40,392 nucleotides of DNA from Massilia sp. (GCA_028292765.1 JAQGLR010000515.1:1-40392), one strand, 5' to 3'; shown: positions 8,441 to 18,480, numbered from the stretch's first letter. Made by a program: numbers and translations. The notes: generated from the sequence alone by a model not told the origin.

Positions 8441-9775
8441 ATGTTTATCCCATACACCGCGCCCGTGCTGGCGCGTCATCGCGCCTGCCGAGGCGGCGCA
8501 CGGTTCGTGCTCGCCTCATTTTTCGCCGCATTGTGCGGTGGTGCTGCCGCGCTTGAGAATCCGCTGACACTGCAGGAGGCGCAGCTGCGCGCGGTAGAAC
8601 GCTCCCGTCTCCTGGCCGCGAAGGACCATGCCGTCCACGCATCGCGAGAACAGGCGGTCGCCGCCGCGCGCCTGCCCGACCCGGTCCTGAAGCTTGGCGT
8701 CGACAACCTACCGGTCGAAGGACCGGACCGGTTCAGCACCACGCGCGATTTCATGACCCAGCGCCGCATCGGCCTCATGCAGGACCTGACGCGCGCCGAC
8801 AAGCGGCGCTTGCGCGCAGAGCGCTTTGAACGCGAAGCCGACAAGACGTCGGCGGAAAAGACCGCGGCCGCCGCCGCGATCGAGCGCGACACGGCGATGG
8901 CCTGGCTGGACCGCTATTATTTTGAGGCGATGGCAGGGCTGGTCGCCGAACAGGAACAGCAGGCGAGCCTGGAGGTCGCGGCGGCCGAGGCTGCATACCG
9001 TGGCGGACGCGGCGCACAAGCCGACGTCTTCGCCGCCGGCGTCGAGGCGCTTGCCCTGGCTGACCGCTCCCGCGAGCTGGGACGGCGCGTCGCCAACGCC
9101 AAACTGGCGCTCGCGCGCTGGATCGGCGAGGCGGCGCAACTCCCCCTCGCAGGCAAGCCGGTGCTTGACGCCGTCCCGCTCGAACCCGGGACACTGGAGA
9201 CCCAGCTCGGCCATCACCCCGAGATCGCCGTGTTGCGAAAGCAGGAAGACATCGCCGCAACCGAAGCAGCGCTTGCGCGAGCCGACAAAAAGGCGGACTG
9301 GAGCGTCGAAGTCGCGTTCCAGCAGCGCGGGCACGCGTACTCGAACATGCTGTCTGTCGGCGTGTCCGTTCCCTTGCAGTGGAATCAAGGTAACCGGCAG
9401 GACAGGGAGGTATCGGCACGGCTGGCACAGCTCGAACAGGCGCAGGCCGAAAGCGAGGACGCTCTGCGCGCGCACGTAGCCGAGGTGGGGGCCATGCTCA
9501 ACGAGTGGCGGGACAACCGGGAGCGCCAGGCGCGACTCGAGCAGGACCTGCTTCCGCTGGCACGCTCACGGACCACGTCGGCCGTCGCGCATTACCGCGG
9601 CGGCAAGATGTCGCTCGCCGACGTCCTCGCTGCACGCAGGGGGGAACTCGATGCGCGTTTGCAGGTGCTGCAGCTGGAGGCGGACACTGCCCGTCTCTGG
9701 GCGCAGCTCCGGTTCCTGGTCCCGGCAAGCGGACAACGCGATGCGAACCAAGGTATGGACAGGAGGCAGCAATGA
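8441..9775 (+). CDS. cusC: TolC-family outer-membrane channel of Cu/Ag efflux (CusC-like)
   Basis: Outer-membrane/periplasmic tunnel component of the tripartite efflux system encoded with the next two genes. The 444-residue product has a signal peptide ending near GGAAALENP, then two outer-membrane efflux repeats rich in long Ala/Glu/Arg helices (about residues 25-230 and 240-440). There is no lipobox. The ATG at 8441 has GGAGG five bases upstream; the open frame starts 22 codons earlier without a ribosome site. The stop overlaps the cusB start (ATGA). Substrate specificity is inherited from the CusA pump downstream. Confidence 0.88.
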   Translation: MFIPYTAPVLARHRACRGGARFVLASFFAALCGGAAALENPLTLQEAQLRAVERSRLLAAKDHAVHASREQAVAAARLPDPVLKLGVDNLPVEGPDRFSTTRDFMTQRRIGLMQDLTRADKRRLRAERFEREADKTSAEKTAAAAAIERDTAMAWLDRYYFEAMAGLVAEQEQQASLEVAAAEAAYRGGRGAQADVFAAGVEALALADRSRELGRRVANAKLALARWIGEAAQLPLAGKPVLDAVPLEPGTLETQLGHHPEIAVLRKQEDIAATEAALARADKKADWSVEVAFQQRGHAYSNMLSVGVSVPLQWNQGNRQDREVSARLAQLEQAQAESEDALRAHVAEVGAMLNEWRDNRERQARLEQDLLPLARSRTTSAVAHYRGGKMSLADVLAARRGELDARLQVLQLEADTARLWAQLRFLVPASGQRDANQGMDRRQQ

Positions 9776-11301
9776 ACCGGAAAACCATGGCGATTGCCCT
9801 GCTTGCGGCGCTCGCCGCCGGGGCAGGTGGGTATGGCGCCTATCGGCTTGGGATGAACAAGGGAATGGAAGCCGCGACCGGCGCGCCCGATCCCGCGACT
9901 GGAAGGAGGGTGCTGTACTGGCACGACCCGATGGTGCCTGGCCAGAAATTCGACAAGCCAGGCAAGTCGCCTTTCATGGACATGCAACTCGTTCCGGTGT
10001 ACGCCGATGCGCCTGCGGACGAGGGCAAGGTCTCGATCAGTCCGGTGGTGCAACAGAATCTCGGGATGCGCACCGCCGAAGTCACGCGCGGCAAGCTGGC
10101 CATGAGCGTCGAAGCCGTCGGCACCGTCGCCTGGAACGAGCGCGACGTCGCGCTGGTGCAGGCACGCAGCGCCGGCTTCGTCGAGCGGCTGTTCGTGCGG
10201 GCGCCTCTCGATCCGGTGAAGAAGGGCCAGCCGCTGGCGGCCCTGTACGTGCCGGACTGGGTCGCCGCGCAAGAGGAATTCCTGGCGGTGAAGCGCATGT
10301 CCGGGACCGGCCTTGATGGCCTGTTGGATGGCGCCCGCCAGCGCATGCGCCTTGCAGGCATGAGCGACGACCAGATTCGGGCTGTCGACTCCGGCGGGAA
10401 GGTGCAGCCGCGTGTGACGATCAACGCCCCGGTCGGCGGCGTCGTGTCGGAGCTGTCGGTACGGGAGGGAATGACGGTCGCCGTCGGCGCACCGATGTTC
10501 CGGATCAACGGGCTGAGTACCGTCTGGGTCAACGCGGAAGTGCCGGAAGCGGCCGCGGCGCAGGTGCGCCCCGGCACCCTCGTGGAAGCGCGCACCCCAT
10601 CCTCGCCCGGCACCGTGCTGAAAGGCCGGGTCAGCGCGATCCTGCCGGAAGTCGATCCGGCAACGCGAACCCTGCGCGCGCGGATCGAACTGGAGAATCC
10701 GGGGCAGCGGCTCGTGCCGGGCATGTTCACGACCGTGCGCTTCACGCCAGCCGCGGGCGCGGACAGGCTGCTGGTACCGACCGAAGCAGTCATCCAGACG
10801 GGGCAGCGCAGCGTCGTGATGGTGGCGCTCGGAGAGGGCAAGTTCGCGCCGGTGGAGGTCGAACCTGGCAGCGAGAGCGGCGGCAAGACCGAGATCCGCG
10901 GTGGACTCGAGGCAGGGCAGGAAGTGGTGGTTTCCGGCCAGTTCCTGATCGATTCGGAAGCAAGCCTGCGCGGAACCGCGACTCGCCTGGCCGAGCCCCC
11001 GCAGGCCAGGCAAGTCCCGCCGGCCGCACAGCCGCGGCCGGCCGATGCGGGCGCCACACGCCACCGCGGCGAAGGCAAGGTCGAGAGCGTCGACAAGGAC
11101 GAAATCGTCGTCTCGCACGGGCCGATTCCAAGCCTGCAATGGCCACCGATGACGATGGGTTTCAAACTGCCCGCCAGCGGATTGCCGGGCAAGTTCGCTG
11201 TCGGAGACTCGGTGACCTTCGAGTTCCGGCAAAGCGGTGAGGGCGAATACGAGATCATCAACATCACCCGGACGCCCGGGGAGAAGAAAGGGCGGAAATG
11301 A
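9772..11301 (+). CDS. cusB: RND periplasmic adaptor CusB fused to a C-terminal CusF domain
   Basis: Membrane-fusion protein linking CusA to CusC. The 509 residues contain an N-terminal membrane anchor/signal (1-25), then a heavy-metal-binding YWHDPMVPG...MDMQLVPVY segment (about 44-73), barrel-sandwich and beta-barrel domains, and a C-terminal CusF-like fold. In that fold His449, Trp457, Met460 and Met462 (motif QWPPMTM) have the same spacing as His36, Trp44, Met47 and Met49 of E. coli CusF, so the Cu(I)/Ag(I) site is complete. The chaperone and the adaptor are thus one polypeptide. Strong AGGAGG precedes the ATG at 9772. Overlaps cusC and cusA by four bases each. Confidence 0.93.
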   Translation: MNRKTMAIALLAALAAGAGGYGAYRLGMNKGMEAATGAPDPATGRRVLYWHDPMVPGQKFDKPGKSPFMDMQLVPVYADAPADEGKVSISPVVQQNLGMRTAEVTRGKLAMSVEAVGTVAWNERDVALVQARSAGFVERLFVRAPLDPVKKGQPLAALYVPDWVAAQEEFLAVKRMSGTGLDGLLDGARQRMRLAGMSDDQIRAVDSGGKVQPRVTINAPVGGVVSELSVREGMTVAVGAPMFRINGLSTVWVNAEVPEAAAAQVRPGTLVEARTPSSPGTVLKGRVSAILPEVDPATRTLRARIELENPGQRLVPGMFTTVRFTPAAGADRLLVPTEAVIQTGQRSVVMVALGEGKFAPVEVEPGSESGGKTEIRGGLEAGQEVVVSGQFLIDSEASLRGTATRLAEPPQARQVPPAAQPRPADAGATRHRGEGKVESVDKDEIVVSHGPIPSLQWPPMTMGFKLPASGLPGKFAVGDSVTFEFRQSGEGEYEIINITRTPGEKKGRK

Positions 11302-14300
11302 TCGCCCGACTGATCCGGTGGTCGATCGCCAACCGCTTCCTGGTGCTGCTGGCTACGGTGGCCATGACCGCATGGGGCATCTGGTCCCTCCAGCGCACGC
11401 CGCTCGACGCGCTTCCCGACCTGTCCGACGTGCAGGTGATCATCCGCACGACCTGGCCGGGCCAGGCTCCGCAGATCGTCGAGAACCAGGTGACGTATCC
11501 GCTGACGACCACGATGCTGTCGGTTCCCGGGGCGAAGACCGTGCGCGGCTATTCGTTCTTCGGCGACTCCTTCGTCTACATCCTGTTCGAGGACGGGACC
11601 GATCCGTACTGGGCGCGTTCGCGGGTACTGGAATACCTGAACCAGGTCCAGGCGCGCCTGCCGGCCCAGGCGAAGACCGCCCTCGGGCCGGATGCCAGCG
11701 GCGTCGGCTGGATCTATGAATACGCGCTGGTCGACCGCAGCGGCAAGATGGACCTGTCGCAGTTGCGCGCTCTCCAGGACTGGTTCCTCAAGTACGAGCT
11801 GAAAACGGTTCCCAACGTCGCGGAAGTGGCCAGCCTGGGCGGCATGGTGCGCCAGTACCAGATCGTGCTCGATCCTGACCGGCTGCGCGCCTATGGCATC
11901 CCGCACGGCGCGGTGATCGAGGCGGTGCAGAAGGCGAACCAGGAGACCGGAGGCTCGGTGCTGGAGCTTGGCGAAGCGGAGTACATGGTGCGCGCAAGCG
12001 GGTACCTGGGAACGCTCGACGACTTCCGCAAGATACCCTTGACGGCCTCCCAGGCTGGCGTACCGGTGCGGCTTGGGGACGTCGCGCGCATCCAGATGGG
12101 GCCGGAAATGCGGCGTGGGATCGCGGAACTGAACGGGGAAGGGGAGGTGGCCGGCGGCGTGATCGTCATGCGTTCCGGGAAGAACGCGCTCGAGACCATC
12201 CAGGCTGTCAAGGTGAAGCTCGCAGCGCTGAAGGCCAGCCTGCCGGCGGGTGTCGAGATCGTGCCGACCTACGACCGGTCAGGCCTGATCGAGCGGGCCG
12301 TCGACAACCTGCGCACCAGGCTGGTCGAGGAATTCGTGGTGGTGGCGGTGGTGTGCGGCATTTTCCTGTTCCACCTGCGCTCGGCACTTGTGGCCATCGT
12401 CACCCTGCCGATTGGCATCCTGGCCTCCTTTATCGTCATGCAGCACCAGGGCGTGAACGCCAACATCATGTCGCTCGGCGGCATCGCCATCGCGGTGGGG
12501 GCGATGGTCGATGCGGCGGTCGTGATGATCGAGAACGCGCACAAGCATATCGAGGCATGGAACCACCAGCACCCCGGGGCGACGCTCGATGGCGAGAAGC
12601 GGTGGCAGGTGATCGGCGACGCCGCCGCCGAGGTCGGGCCGGCGCTGTTCTTCTCGCTGCTGATCATCGTGCTGTCGTTCATCCCGGTGTTCACGCTGGA
12701 GGCGCAGGAAGGGCGGCTGTTCGCGCCGCTGGCGTTCACCAAGACCTATGCCATGGCAGCCGCGGCCGGCCTGGCGGTCACGCTGATTCCGGTGCTGATG
12801 GGTTACCTGATCCGTGGCCGGATTCCCGAAGAACGCGCGAATCCTTTGAACCGCTTCCTGATCGCGCTGTACCGGCCGCTGCTCGAGCGGGTACTGCGTT
12901 TTCCGAAGGCGACGCTGCTCGTGGCCGGGCTGGTCGTCGCGATCACCCTGTGGCCGCTGGCGCGCCTGGGCGGCGAATTCATGCCGCCGCTGGACGAAGG
13001 CGACCTGCTGTACATGCCCTCCGCGCTGCCGGGCTTGTCAAGCGGCAAGGTGTCGCAGTTGCTGCAGCAGACCGACCGCCTGATCAAGACGGTGCCGGAG
13101 GTCCAGTCCGTGTTCGGCAAGGCCGGCCGCGCCGAAACGGCCACCGATCCCGCGCCGCTCGAGATGTTCGAGACGACGATCCAGTTCAAGCCGCGCGACC
13201 AATGGCGGCCCGGCATGACGCCGGAAAAGCTGGTCGAGGAACTGGACCGGGTGGTCAAGGTCCCCGGCCTGTCGAACATCTGGGTGCCGCCGATCCGCAA
13301 CCGCATCGACATGCTCGCGACCGGCATCAAGAGCCCGGTGGGCATCAAGGTGGCCGGCACCAGCCTGGCGGAGATCGACCGCATCGCAGGCGAGATCGAG
13401 CGCATCGTGAAGGATGTGCCAGGGGTGTCGTCCGCGCTCGCGGAGCGCCTGCGCGGCGGGCGCTACATCGATGTCGACATCGATCGCGGCGCGGCCGCAC
13501 GCTATGGGCTGAATATCGCGGACGTGCAAAGCGTGGTCTCGGCGGCGATCGGCGGCGACAACATCGGCGAGACGGTCGAAGGCCTGCAGCGCTTCCCCAT
13601 CAACGTGCGCTACCCGCGCGAGTTCCGCGATTCCCTGGAGCGGCTGCGCCAGCTGCCGGTGCTGACCGCGCGCGGGGCCCGGATCCGCCTGGGAGACGTG
13701 GCGTCGATCCGCATCAGCGACGGTCCCCCGATGCTGCGCAGCGAGAATGCGCGCTTGTCGGGGTGGGTCTATGTCGACATCCGCGGGCGCGACATGCATG
13801 CGGTGGTGCGCGACATGCAACAGGCAGTCGCGCGTAAAGTAGCGCTGCCGGCGGGATATGCGGTGTCCTGGTCCGGCCAGTTCGAGTACCTGGAGCGCGC
13901 CAGCGAGAGGCTCCAGGTCGTGGTGCCGGCGACGCTCCTGATCATCTTCGTGCTGCTGTACATGACCTTCAAACGTGCCGACGAGGCAGTCCTGATCATG
14001 GCGACGCTGCCGTTCGCGCTGGCCGGCGGCGTGTGGCTGCTGTGGCTGCTGGGGCACCACGTGTCGGTCGCCAGCGCGGTCGGCTTCATCGCGCTCGCTG
14101 GCGTCGCGGCCGAGTTCGGGGTGATCATGCTGCTGTACCTGAAGCACGCATGGGAAGCGCGCCAGCGCCGCGGCGTCGCGTCCGAGGCAGATTTGCTGGA
14201 CGCGATCCGCGAGGGTGCCGTACTGCGGGTGCGCCCGAAGGCCATGACCGTCGCCGTGATCATCGCCGGCCTGGTGCCGATCGTCGTGGGCGGCGGCACG

Positions 14301-14471
14301 GGTTCCGAGATCATGCAGCGTATCGCCGCACCCATGGTTGGCGGCATGATCACGGCGCCGCTTTTATCGATGTTCGTCGTGCCCGCGGCGTACTTGCTGA
14401 TGCGGCGGCGCGAGCTGCATGCGGCCAGGCGTGAAGCATCTGTACAGCCGGCCACCTGCGATGAGGCCTGA
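11298..14471 (+). CDS. cusA: Cu(I)/Ag(I) RND efflux pump CusA
   Basis: Inner-membrane proton-driven pump of the heavy-metal RND family (1057 residues, 12 predicted TM helices, two large periplasmic loops). The three methionines that bind Cu/Ag in E. coli CusA fall at the very same numbers here: Met573 (LYMPSALPG), Met623 (PLEMFET) and Met672 (RIDMLATG). The TM4 motif [13 protein letters not shown] with Asp405 is the monovalent-metal version of the proton relay. This makes Cu/Ag specificity confident. It starts inside the cusB stop codon and is followed by a strong intrinsic terminator at 14482-14516. Confidence 0.96.
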   Translation: MIARLIRWSIANRFLVLLATVAMTAWGIWSLQRTPLDALPDLSDVQVIIRTTWPGQAPQIVENQVTYPLTTTMLSVPGAKTVRGYSFFGDSFVYILFEDGTDPYWARSRVLEYLNQVQARLPAQAKTALGPDASGVGWIYEYALVDRSGKMDLSQLRALQDWFLKYELKTVPNVAEVASLGGMVRQYQIVLDPDRLRAYGIPHGAVIEAVQKANQETGGSVLELGEAEYMVRASGYLGTLDDFRKIPLTASQAGVPVRLGDVARIQMGPEMRRGIAELNGEGEVAGGVIVMRSGKNALETIQAVKVKLAALKASLPAGVEIVPTYDRSGLIERAVDNLRTRLVEEFVVVAVVCGIFLFHLRSALVAIVTLPIGILASFIVMQHQGVNANIMSLGGIAIAVGAMVDAAVVMIENAHKHIEAWNHQHPGATLDGEKRWQVIGDAAAEVGPALFFSLLIIVLSFIPVFTLEAQEGRLFAPLAFTKTYAMAAAAGLAVTLIPVLMGYLIRGRIPEERANPLNRFLIALYRPLLERVLRFPKATLLVAGLVVAITLWPLARLGGEFMPPLDEGDLLYMPSALPGLSSGKVSQLLQQTDRLIKTVPEVQSVFGKAGRAETATDPAPLEMFETTIQFKPRDQWRPGMTPEKLVEELDRVVKVPGLSNIWVPPIRNRIDMLATGIKSPVGIKVAGTSLAEIDRIAGEIERIVKDVPGVSSALAERLRGGRYIDVDIDRGAAARYGLNIADVQSVVSAAIGGDNIGETVEGLQRFPINVRYPREFRDSLERLRQLPVLTARGARIRLGDVASIRISDGPPMLRSENARLSGWVYVDIRGRDMHAVVRDMQQAVARKVALPAGYAVSWSGQFEYLERASERLQVVVPATLLIIFVLLYMTFKRADEAVLIMATLPFALAGGVWLLWLLGHHVSVASAVGFIALAGVAAEFGVIMLLYLKHAWEARQRRGVASEADLLDAIREGAVLRVRPKAMTVAVIIAGLVPIVVGGGTGSEIMQRIAAPMVGGMITAPLLSMFVVPAAYLLMRRRELHAARREASVQPATCDEA

Positions 14472-14481
14472 TTTTGCCAGG

Positions 14482-14516
14482 CCGGCCGCTGCGCGTGCAT
14501 AATGCGCAGCGGCCGG
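14482..14516 (+). terminator. Intrinsic terminator after cusA
   Basis: A perfect 13-bp inverted repeat, CCGGCCGCTGCGC (14482-14494) and GCGCAGCGGCCGG (14504-14516), has a 9-base loop and is followed by TTTG. It lies 10 bases past the cusA stop and separates cusCBA from the PepSY genes. Confidence 0.8.
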
Positions 14517-14554
14517 TTTGCCCTGCCGGGTAACTCAACTCAAACACGATAAGT

Positions 14555-15247
14555 ATGCAATCAGCCTTCTGGGTGCGACGCGCCCACAAATGGATCGGGC
14601 TGGTCATCGGGGTACAGGCGCTGCTCTGGATGATCAGCGGCCTGTACATGGTCGTCGTTCCGCTCGAGGTCATCCACGGCGACCACCTGGCGCATGTGCC
14701 CACCGAAGCACTCAAACCCGCCGGCAGCCGCATCACGCAAGCGCGCCTGCACGCGCTTTACCCCGGCATTACCGCCTTTCGCATGAAGAGCCTGCTTGGA
14801 AAGGAGGCTTACGAAATCAAGCAAGGACATCGGACCACCCTGGTGGATGCGGCGGACGGCGGGAAAATGAGTCCGCTCGGCCGGGAGGATATCGTCGCGC
14901 TGGCAGACGCGGCCTATGTCGGCGAAGGCAGCATCCGCGGCGTGGAGTGGGTCACCAAGGCACCTCAGGAAGTCGGCGCACGGCCAGTGCCCCTGTGGGC
15001 GGTCCATTACGACGAGCCAGGCAAGACGACTCTGTACTTTTCGCCCTTTACCGGTGAGCTCGTGGCGCGGCGTCATGAACTCTGGAGGTGGTTCGATTTC
15101 CTGTGGATGTTCCACATCATGGACTACGAAGAGCGCGAGGACGTGAACAACACGCTCCTGCGCGTGGCGTCGATCTCCGGGCTGGCGTTCGCGCTGAGCG
15201 GAGCCTGGCTGCTCTTCTACAGTGTCAAGCGAAGGAAACAGGCATGA
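14555..15247 (+). CDS. PepSY-domain inner-membrane protein
   Basis: 230-residue protein with a short basic N-terminus (RRAHKW), TM1 (about 13-35), a ~160-residue periplasmic domain with PepSY-like segments, then WMFHIMDYEEREDVNN and TM2 (about 204-224) with a basic cytoplasmic tail. His in HKW and in LWMFHIMDY flank the two TM helices and could be haem ligands, as in PepSY-type reductases such as FoxB; this is inference. It is paralogous over its whole length to the first ~225 residues of the next gene, which it overlaps by ATGA. No strong ribosome site precedes the ATG at 14555. Electron-transfer or assembly partner of the next protein is the likely role. Confidence 0.8.
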   Translation: MQSAFWVRRAHKWIGLVIGVQALLWMISGLYMVVVPLEVIHGDHLAHVPTEALKPAGSRITQARLHALYPGITAFRMKSLLGKEAYEIKQGHRTTLVDAADGGKMSPLGREDIVALADAAYVGEGSIRGVEWVTKAPQEVGARPVPLWAVHYDEPGKTTLYFSPFTGELVARRHELWRWFDFLWMFHIMDYEEREDVNNTLLRVASISGLAFALSGAWLLFYSVKRRKQA

Positions 15248-17046
15248 GCCACTGGATGCGGCGACTTCACAAGTGGGCAGGACTCATCCTGGCGATCCAG
15301 TTCGTGTTGTGGATGTCCAGCGGGGTCATGATGAGCCTGCTCGACGCGGACAAAGTGGCTGGACGCGAGTTTCGTGTCAAGCCGCCGGTGCCGCCGGCAT
15401 GGCCGCGCGATGTCCTGAGCACGGACGCGGTGCTGGCCGCCACAAAAGAAAGCATCATGACCATCAGTTCCGGCTGGCTGCTCGACCAGCCTGTTTACCG
15501 GCTCCAGAACGGCGAGCGCAGCTGGCTTGTCCGCGCAAGCGATGCCACCGCCGTTATGGTCGACGCGCAGCTCGCCGCAAGGATCGCACGGGCGTCTTAC
15601 TCCGGCCCCGGTAAAGCCGGTTCCCCGCGCCTGCAGGAATCCACGCTGGAGACGCGCAACCACAAGGAGCCGGCCTGGCGCATCGACTTCGACGATGCCG
15701 ACGAGACGTCGGTCTACGTATCGAGCAGGTCGGGCGCCGTGCTCGAACACAGGAACAGTACCTGGCGCCTGTTCGACCTGTTCTGGATGCTCCACATCAT
15801 GGACTACAGCGAGCGGACAAACTTCAACAATCCTTTGTTGGTCTCGAGCGCGATCGGCGGCTTATGGATGGCATTGACGGGCGTCTGGCTGCTGTTCGTC
15901 AGCGTCCGTCTGGCGGAATTCGTCCCCAGCCGCTGGCGTCGGAGCCGCACCGTCAACCTGGTCGACACCAGCGGGAGGCGGCAGCGTTCGGTCGATGTCG
16001 TACAGGGCGACACGGTATTCCAGGCGCTGGCCCGCTCCGGCCTGCAGCTGCCCTCGAATTGCGGCGGCGGACAAAGCTGCGGACTATGCGAGGTCAGATG
16101 CGTCGGGAATGTACCGGAACCGACAAGTGCCGACCGCGCGCTGCTGTCGCCGTCCAAACTCGAGGCGGGTTACCGGCTGGCCTGCAACCTGCCCGTGAAG
16201 CGCAGTCTCGACATCGACGTCGGGGACGCCACGGCCCTGGCCGCCGAGCGGGCAGGGGTCGTCACAAGCGTCAAGCCCTTGTCGCCCTTCCTGCGCGAGA
16301 TAACGGTGCGCCCGAACGCACCAGTCGCGTGTCGTCCAGGCGCATACGTCCAGGTCCATGTTCCGGCGTATGAGCGCGATGCCAGCGACCTCGAGATTCC
16401 CGAGGACCATCATGAGGACTGGCGGACTGCGGGGACGCTCGCAGCGCTCGCGAACGATGCGCCGGTACGCCGGTCGTATTCGGTGGCAGTGCCGCTCGAA
16501 CGCCGCGACGGGCAACTGACTTTCCTGGTCCGCTTCATTCCCGGCCCAAGGCCGGGCAGGGGATCCGGCTACATGTACACGCTGAAGGCCGGCGACGAGC
16601 TGCGCTTCAGCGGTCCGTTCGGTGATTTCGCCCTGAAGACGGGAACACGTGAAAAGGTGTTCATCGGTGGCGGCGCCGGCATGGCGCCGTTGCGCGCAAT
16701 GATCCACGAGTTGCTGGCAAAGGGCGCTATAGAGCCAATCCACTTCTGGTACGGCGCGCGCAGCCGCCGCGATGCGCCTTATGTGGAAGAGATGCGCGAC
16801 TTTGCGTCGAAGTACCCGAACTTCCACTGGCACCTGGTGCTGTCGGAAGCGGCAGGCGAGGGTAACGCGCGGTCCCGATTTGTCCATGAAGCGGTGCTGG
16901 AGGGCCTGTTGCGCACGCACTCGGATATTTCGTCGCTTGAGTTTTATGTTTGCGGCCCGCCGGCGATGCTATCGGCAACTCGTCAGATGTTACGGGCATT
17001 GGGCGTGGAAGACGCGCAGGTGGCATACGACGACTTCAAGATTTAA
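15244..17046 (+). CDS. PepSY membrane domain fused to NqrF-like NADH:FAD/2Fe-2S reductase
   Basis: 600-residue fusion. Residues 1-225 are a PepSY module like the previous gene (RRLHKW, TM1 12-32, periplasmic domain, WMLHIMDYSERTNFNN, TM2 200-221), followed by a basic stretch (RLAEFVPSRWRRSR) that places the rest in the cytoplasm. Residues 235-325 form a plant-type ferredoxin domain with Cys273, Cys279, Cys282 and Cys314. Residues 335-600 form an FAD/NAD(P)H reductase with RRSYSV (FAD), GGGAGMAPLR (nucleotide, 475-484) and YVCGPPAML (568-576). The C-terminal part resembles subunit F of Na+-translocating NADH:quinone reductase. I infer electron flow from NADH through FAD and 2Fe-2S to a membrane haem and a periplasmic acceptor, possibly Cu(II) or Fe(III). 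Confidence 0.88.
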   Translation: MSHWMRRLHKWAGLILAIQFVLWMSSGVMMSLLDADKVAGREFRVKPPVPPAWPRDVLSTDAVLAATKESIMTISSGWLLDQPVYRLQNGERSWLVRASDATAVMVDAQLAARIARASYSGPGKAGSPRLQESTLETRNHKEPAWRIDFDDADETSVYVSSRSGAVLEHRNSTWRLFDLFWMLHIMDYSERTNFNNPLLVSSAIGGLWMALTGVWLLFVSVRLAEFVPSRWRRSRTVNLVDTSGRRQRSVDVVQGDTVFQALARSGLQLPSNCGGGQSCGLCEVRCVGNVPEPTSADRALLSPSKLEAGYRLACNLPVKRSLDIDVGDATALAAERAGVVTSVKPLSPFLREITVRPNAPVACRPGAYVQVHVPAYERDASDLEIPEDHHEDWRTAGTLAALANDAPVRRSYSVAVPLERRDGQLTFLVRFIPGPRPGRGSGYMYTLKAGDELRFSGPFGDFALKTGTREKVFIGGGAGMAPLRAMIHELLAKGAIEPIHFWYGARSRRDAPYVEEMRDFASKYPNFHWHLVLSEAAGEGNARSRFVHEAVLEGLLRTHSDISSLEFYVCGPPAMLSATRQMLRALGVEDAQVAYDDFKI

Positions 17047-17102
17047 TGCTTGGACCTTATTCGTCAACTGGCAGTAATTGATGGTTTAATGGCGCAACTG
17101 CC

Positions 17103-17642
17103 ATGCCCGCCGCCCGGATAATGAGCTTCATGTTGGATTCACCAGGAAGCCCCATGAAGCATTTATTGTCGACCATCCGTCACTCGGAGGGCAAGCACAA
17201 GCTTTACGATGTGACCGTCGTATCGGCAAGCGGTGGTCTGGTCGCGACGAGTGCTGGCTTGGAAGTGATGACGCAGCCGCTATCGGCGCTGGACGACATT
17301 GCCCTCGATACCGTGATCGTGGCAGGCGGCTGTGCCGGCGAAGAGTATTACGCGCCTCGCGAGTTGGCTGACTGGATTGCGCGTCGCGCGCCGCAGGTTC
17401 GGCGCCTGTACTCCGTCTGCACCGGTGCATTCCTTCTGGCAGCTGCAGGCCAGCTGAATGGACGTCGGGTCTCTACCCACTGGGCTTGGGCGGACCGGCT
17501 GCGCCGACTGAATCCCGATGTCGAGGTGGATCATGACAAGATTTTCGTTCGCGACGACTTGCGGCGCGTGTTCCAGCGACAAATCGGGATTACTCCTGGA
17601 GAGTACCGCAGCCGCTTTTCCACACATGCTACTCCGAAATAG
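17103..17642 (+). pseudogene. GlxA-type (DJ-1/PfpI-AraC) regulator with internal deletion
   Basis: The frame encodes a DJ-1/PfpI-like domain (YDVTVVSASGG, TVIVAGGCAGEEYY, SVCTGAFLLAAAGQLNGRR, STHWAWADRL). Then, directly after KIFVRDD, it jumps to LRRVFQRQIGITPGEYRSRF, the extreme C-terminus of an AraC DNA-binding domain. Full-length relatives have ~320 residues; here 179 remain, and nearly the whole helix-turn-helix region is gone. The N-terminus is also degenerate, lacking a normal first beta strand. The join stays in frame, so a short protein could still be made, but DNA binding is unlikely. It follows the PepSY-NqrF gene by 56 bp on the same strand. Confidence 0.75.
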
Positions 17643-17651
17643 CAACCTAGA

Positions 17652-18002
17652 TTAAAGAAGTGTGATGCCAAAACGCTTCACTACGGGTGCAAACGCCCCG
17701 AAACAAGCCATCGTAATCAGCGCACACGAACCAGGCGTCCACCAGAACCCCACGCGCTGCAGCAACCAGGGAAATACCAGGAACATCGGCAGGGTCGGAA
17801 CTACATACCAGAACGTGTACCACGCATGCTTGGCCAGCCTGGCTTCCGGCTGTTTTTCGATATGCAGCCAGACCAGGGTCAGCAGTGTGATCGTCGGAAG
17901 GGCGGCAACGAAGCCGCCGAAGCGATCACTGCGCTTCGCTACCTCTGACACCAGCACGACAACCGCCGCCGTAATCAGGTATTTCGTGATAAGCCACTTC
18001 AT
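17652..18002 (-). CDS. DUF3147-family small membrane protein
   Basis: 116-residue hydrophobic protein, MKWLITKYLITAAVVVLVSE at the start, then RFGGFVAALPTITLLTLVWLHIE and WYVVPTLPMFLVFPWLLQ, about four TM helices. This pattern matches the DUF3147 family, whose function is unknown. The ATG at 18002 was preferred over an upstream in-frame start because the Met-Lys-Trp begins the first TM helix and a modest GAAGAG precedes it. It lies 57 bases after the exported 124-residue protein on the same strand and may be the last gene of the leftward metal operon. Confidence 0.75.
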   Translation of the reverse strand: MKWLITKYLITAAVVVLVSEVAKRSDRFGGFVAALPTITLLTLVWLHIEKQPEARLAKHAWYTFWYVVPTLPMFLVFPWLLQRVGFWWTPGSCALITMACFGAFAPVVKRFGITLL

Positions 18003-18059
18003 CGTCTCTTCAATAAATTCGTTACTCGGTGACCATCGAAATGGCCACCGAAGTCGCAT

Positions 18060-18434
18060 TTACTGAATTGAAAAGCGGACGCTGACAGCTTTCTTGTCTG
18101 CGAACGTGACGGCGGCGACTGCCTTGTTGCCTTTCACGAGCCTGGCGTCGCCCTTCACGACCAGCGTGTTGCCGGCGCCGGCTGCCAGCGGCAGTTCGCT
18201 CTTCTGCGCACCCTTCAACACGGTCAGGGTGCCGGTGGCGCCTGCGGTCGGCAGGTTCTTGCCGTGGTCGTCGACATAGATCGTCGTGGCGCCATCCTTG
18301 GTCACCAGCTCGAATGACAAGTCGCCCGCGGTTTGCACAATGCCGCCGTGCTTGGCCTTGGCGCCGTGCGCAAGAACGTTGCCCGACAGGGCCATACTGG
18401 CCGCGAGGGCCGCTACTGCAAAGATCTTTTTCAT
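18060..18434 (-). CDS. Small periplasmic protein of metal-efflux operons (unknown function)
   Basis: 124 residues with a signal peptide (MKKIFAVAALAASMALSGNV, cleavage near LAHG). The mature protein begins HGAKAKHGGIVQ and is otherwise a small beta-rich domain (LSFELVTKDGATTIYVDDHG, ... VTFADKKAVSVRFSIQ). His residues at the mature N-terminus could bind a metal. Proteins of this kind occur downstream of CzcA-like pumps in Burkholderiales; I do not know a function. GGAG lies ten bases before the ATG at 18434. A hairpin between it and the czcA stop suggests partial termination, so it may be expressed less than the pump. Confidence 0.7.
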   Translation of the reverse strand: MKKIFAVAALAASMALSGNVLAHGAKAKHGGIVQTAGDLSFELVTKDGATTIYVDDHGKNLPTAGATGTLTVLKGAQKSELPLAAGAGNTLVVKGDARLVKGNKAVAAVTFADKKAVSVRFSIQ

Positions 18435-18453
18435 TGCTTACTCCAGAAAACAC

Positions 18454-18480
18454 ATGGCGGCTCGGGATGGGCGCCGCCAT
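18454..18480 (-). terminator. Hairpin after the leftward czcA-like gene
   Basis: On the minus strand ATGGCGG and CCGCCAT form a 7-bp stem around an ~13-base loop, followed by GTGTTTT. It lies 23 bases past the czcA-like stop and before the 124-residue gene. A modest intrinsic terminator or attenuator. Confidence 0.45.

Noticed and set aside
9592-11906. Very long minus-strand open frames (about 546 and 688 codons) opposite cusB and cusA
   Set aside because: They lie antisense to genes with strong family motifs, have no ribosome sites or recognisable domains, and follow from high GC at third positions.
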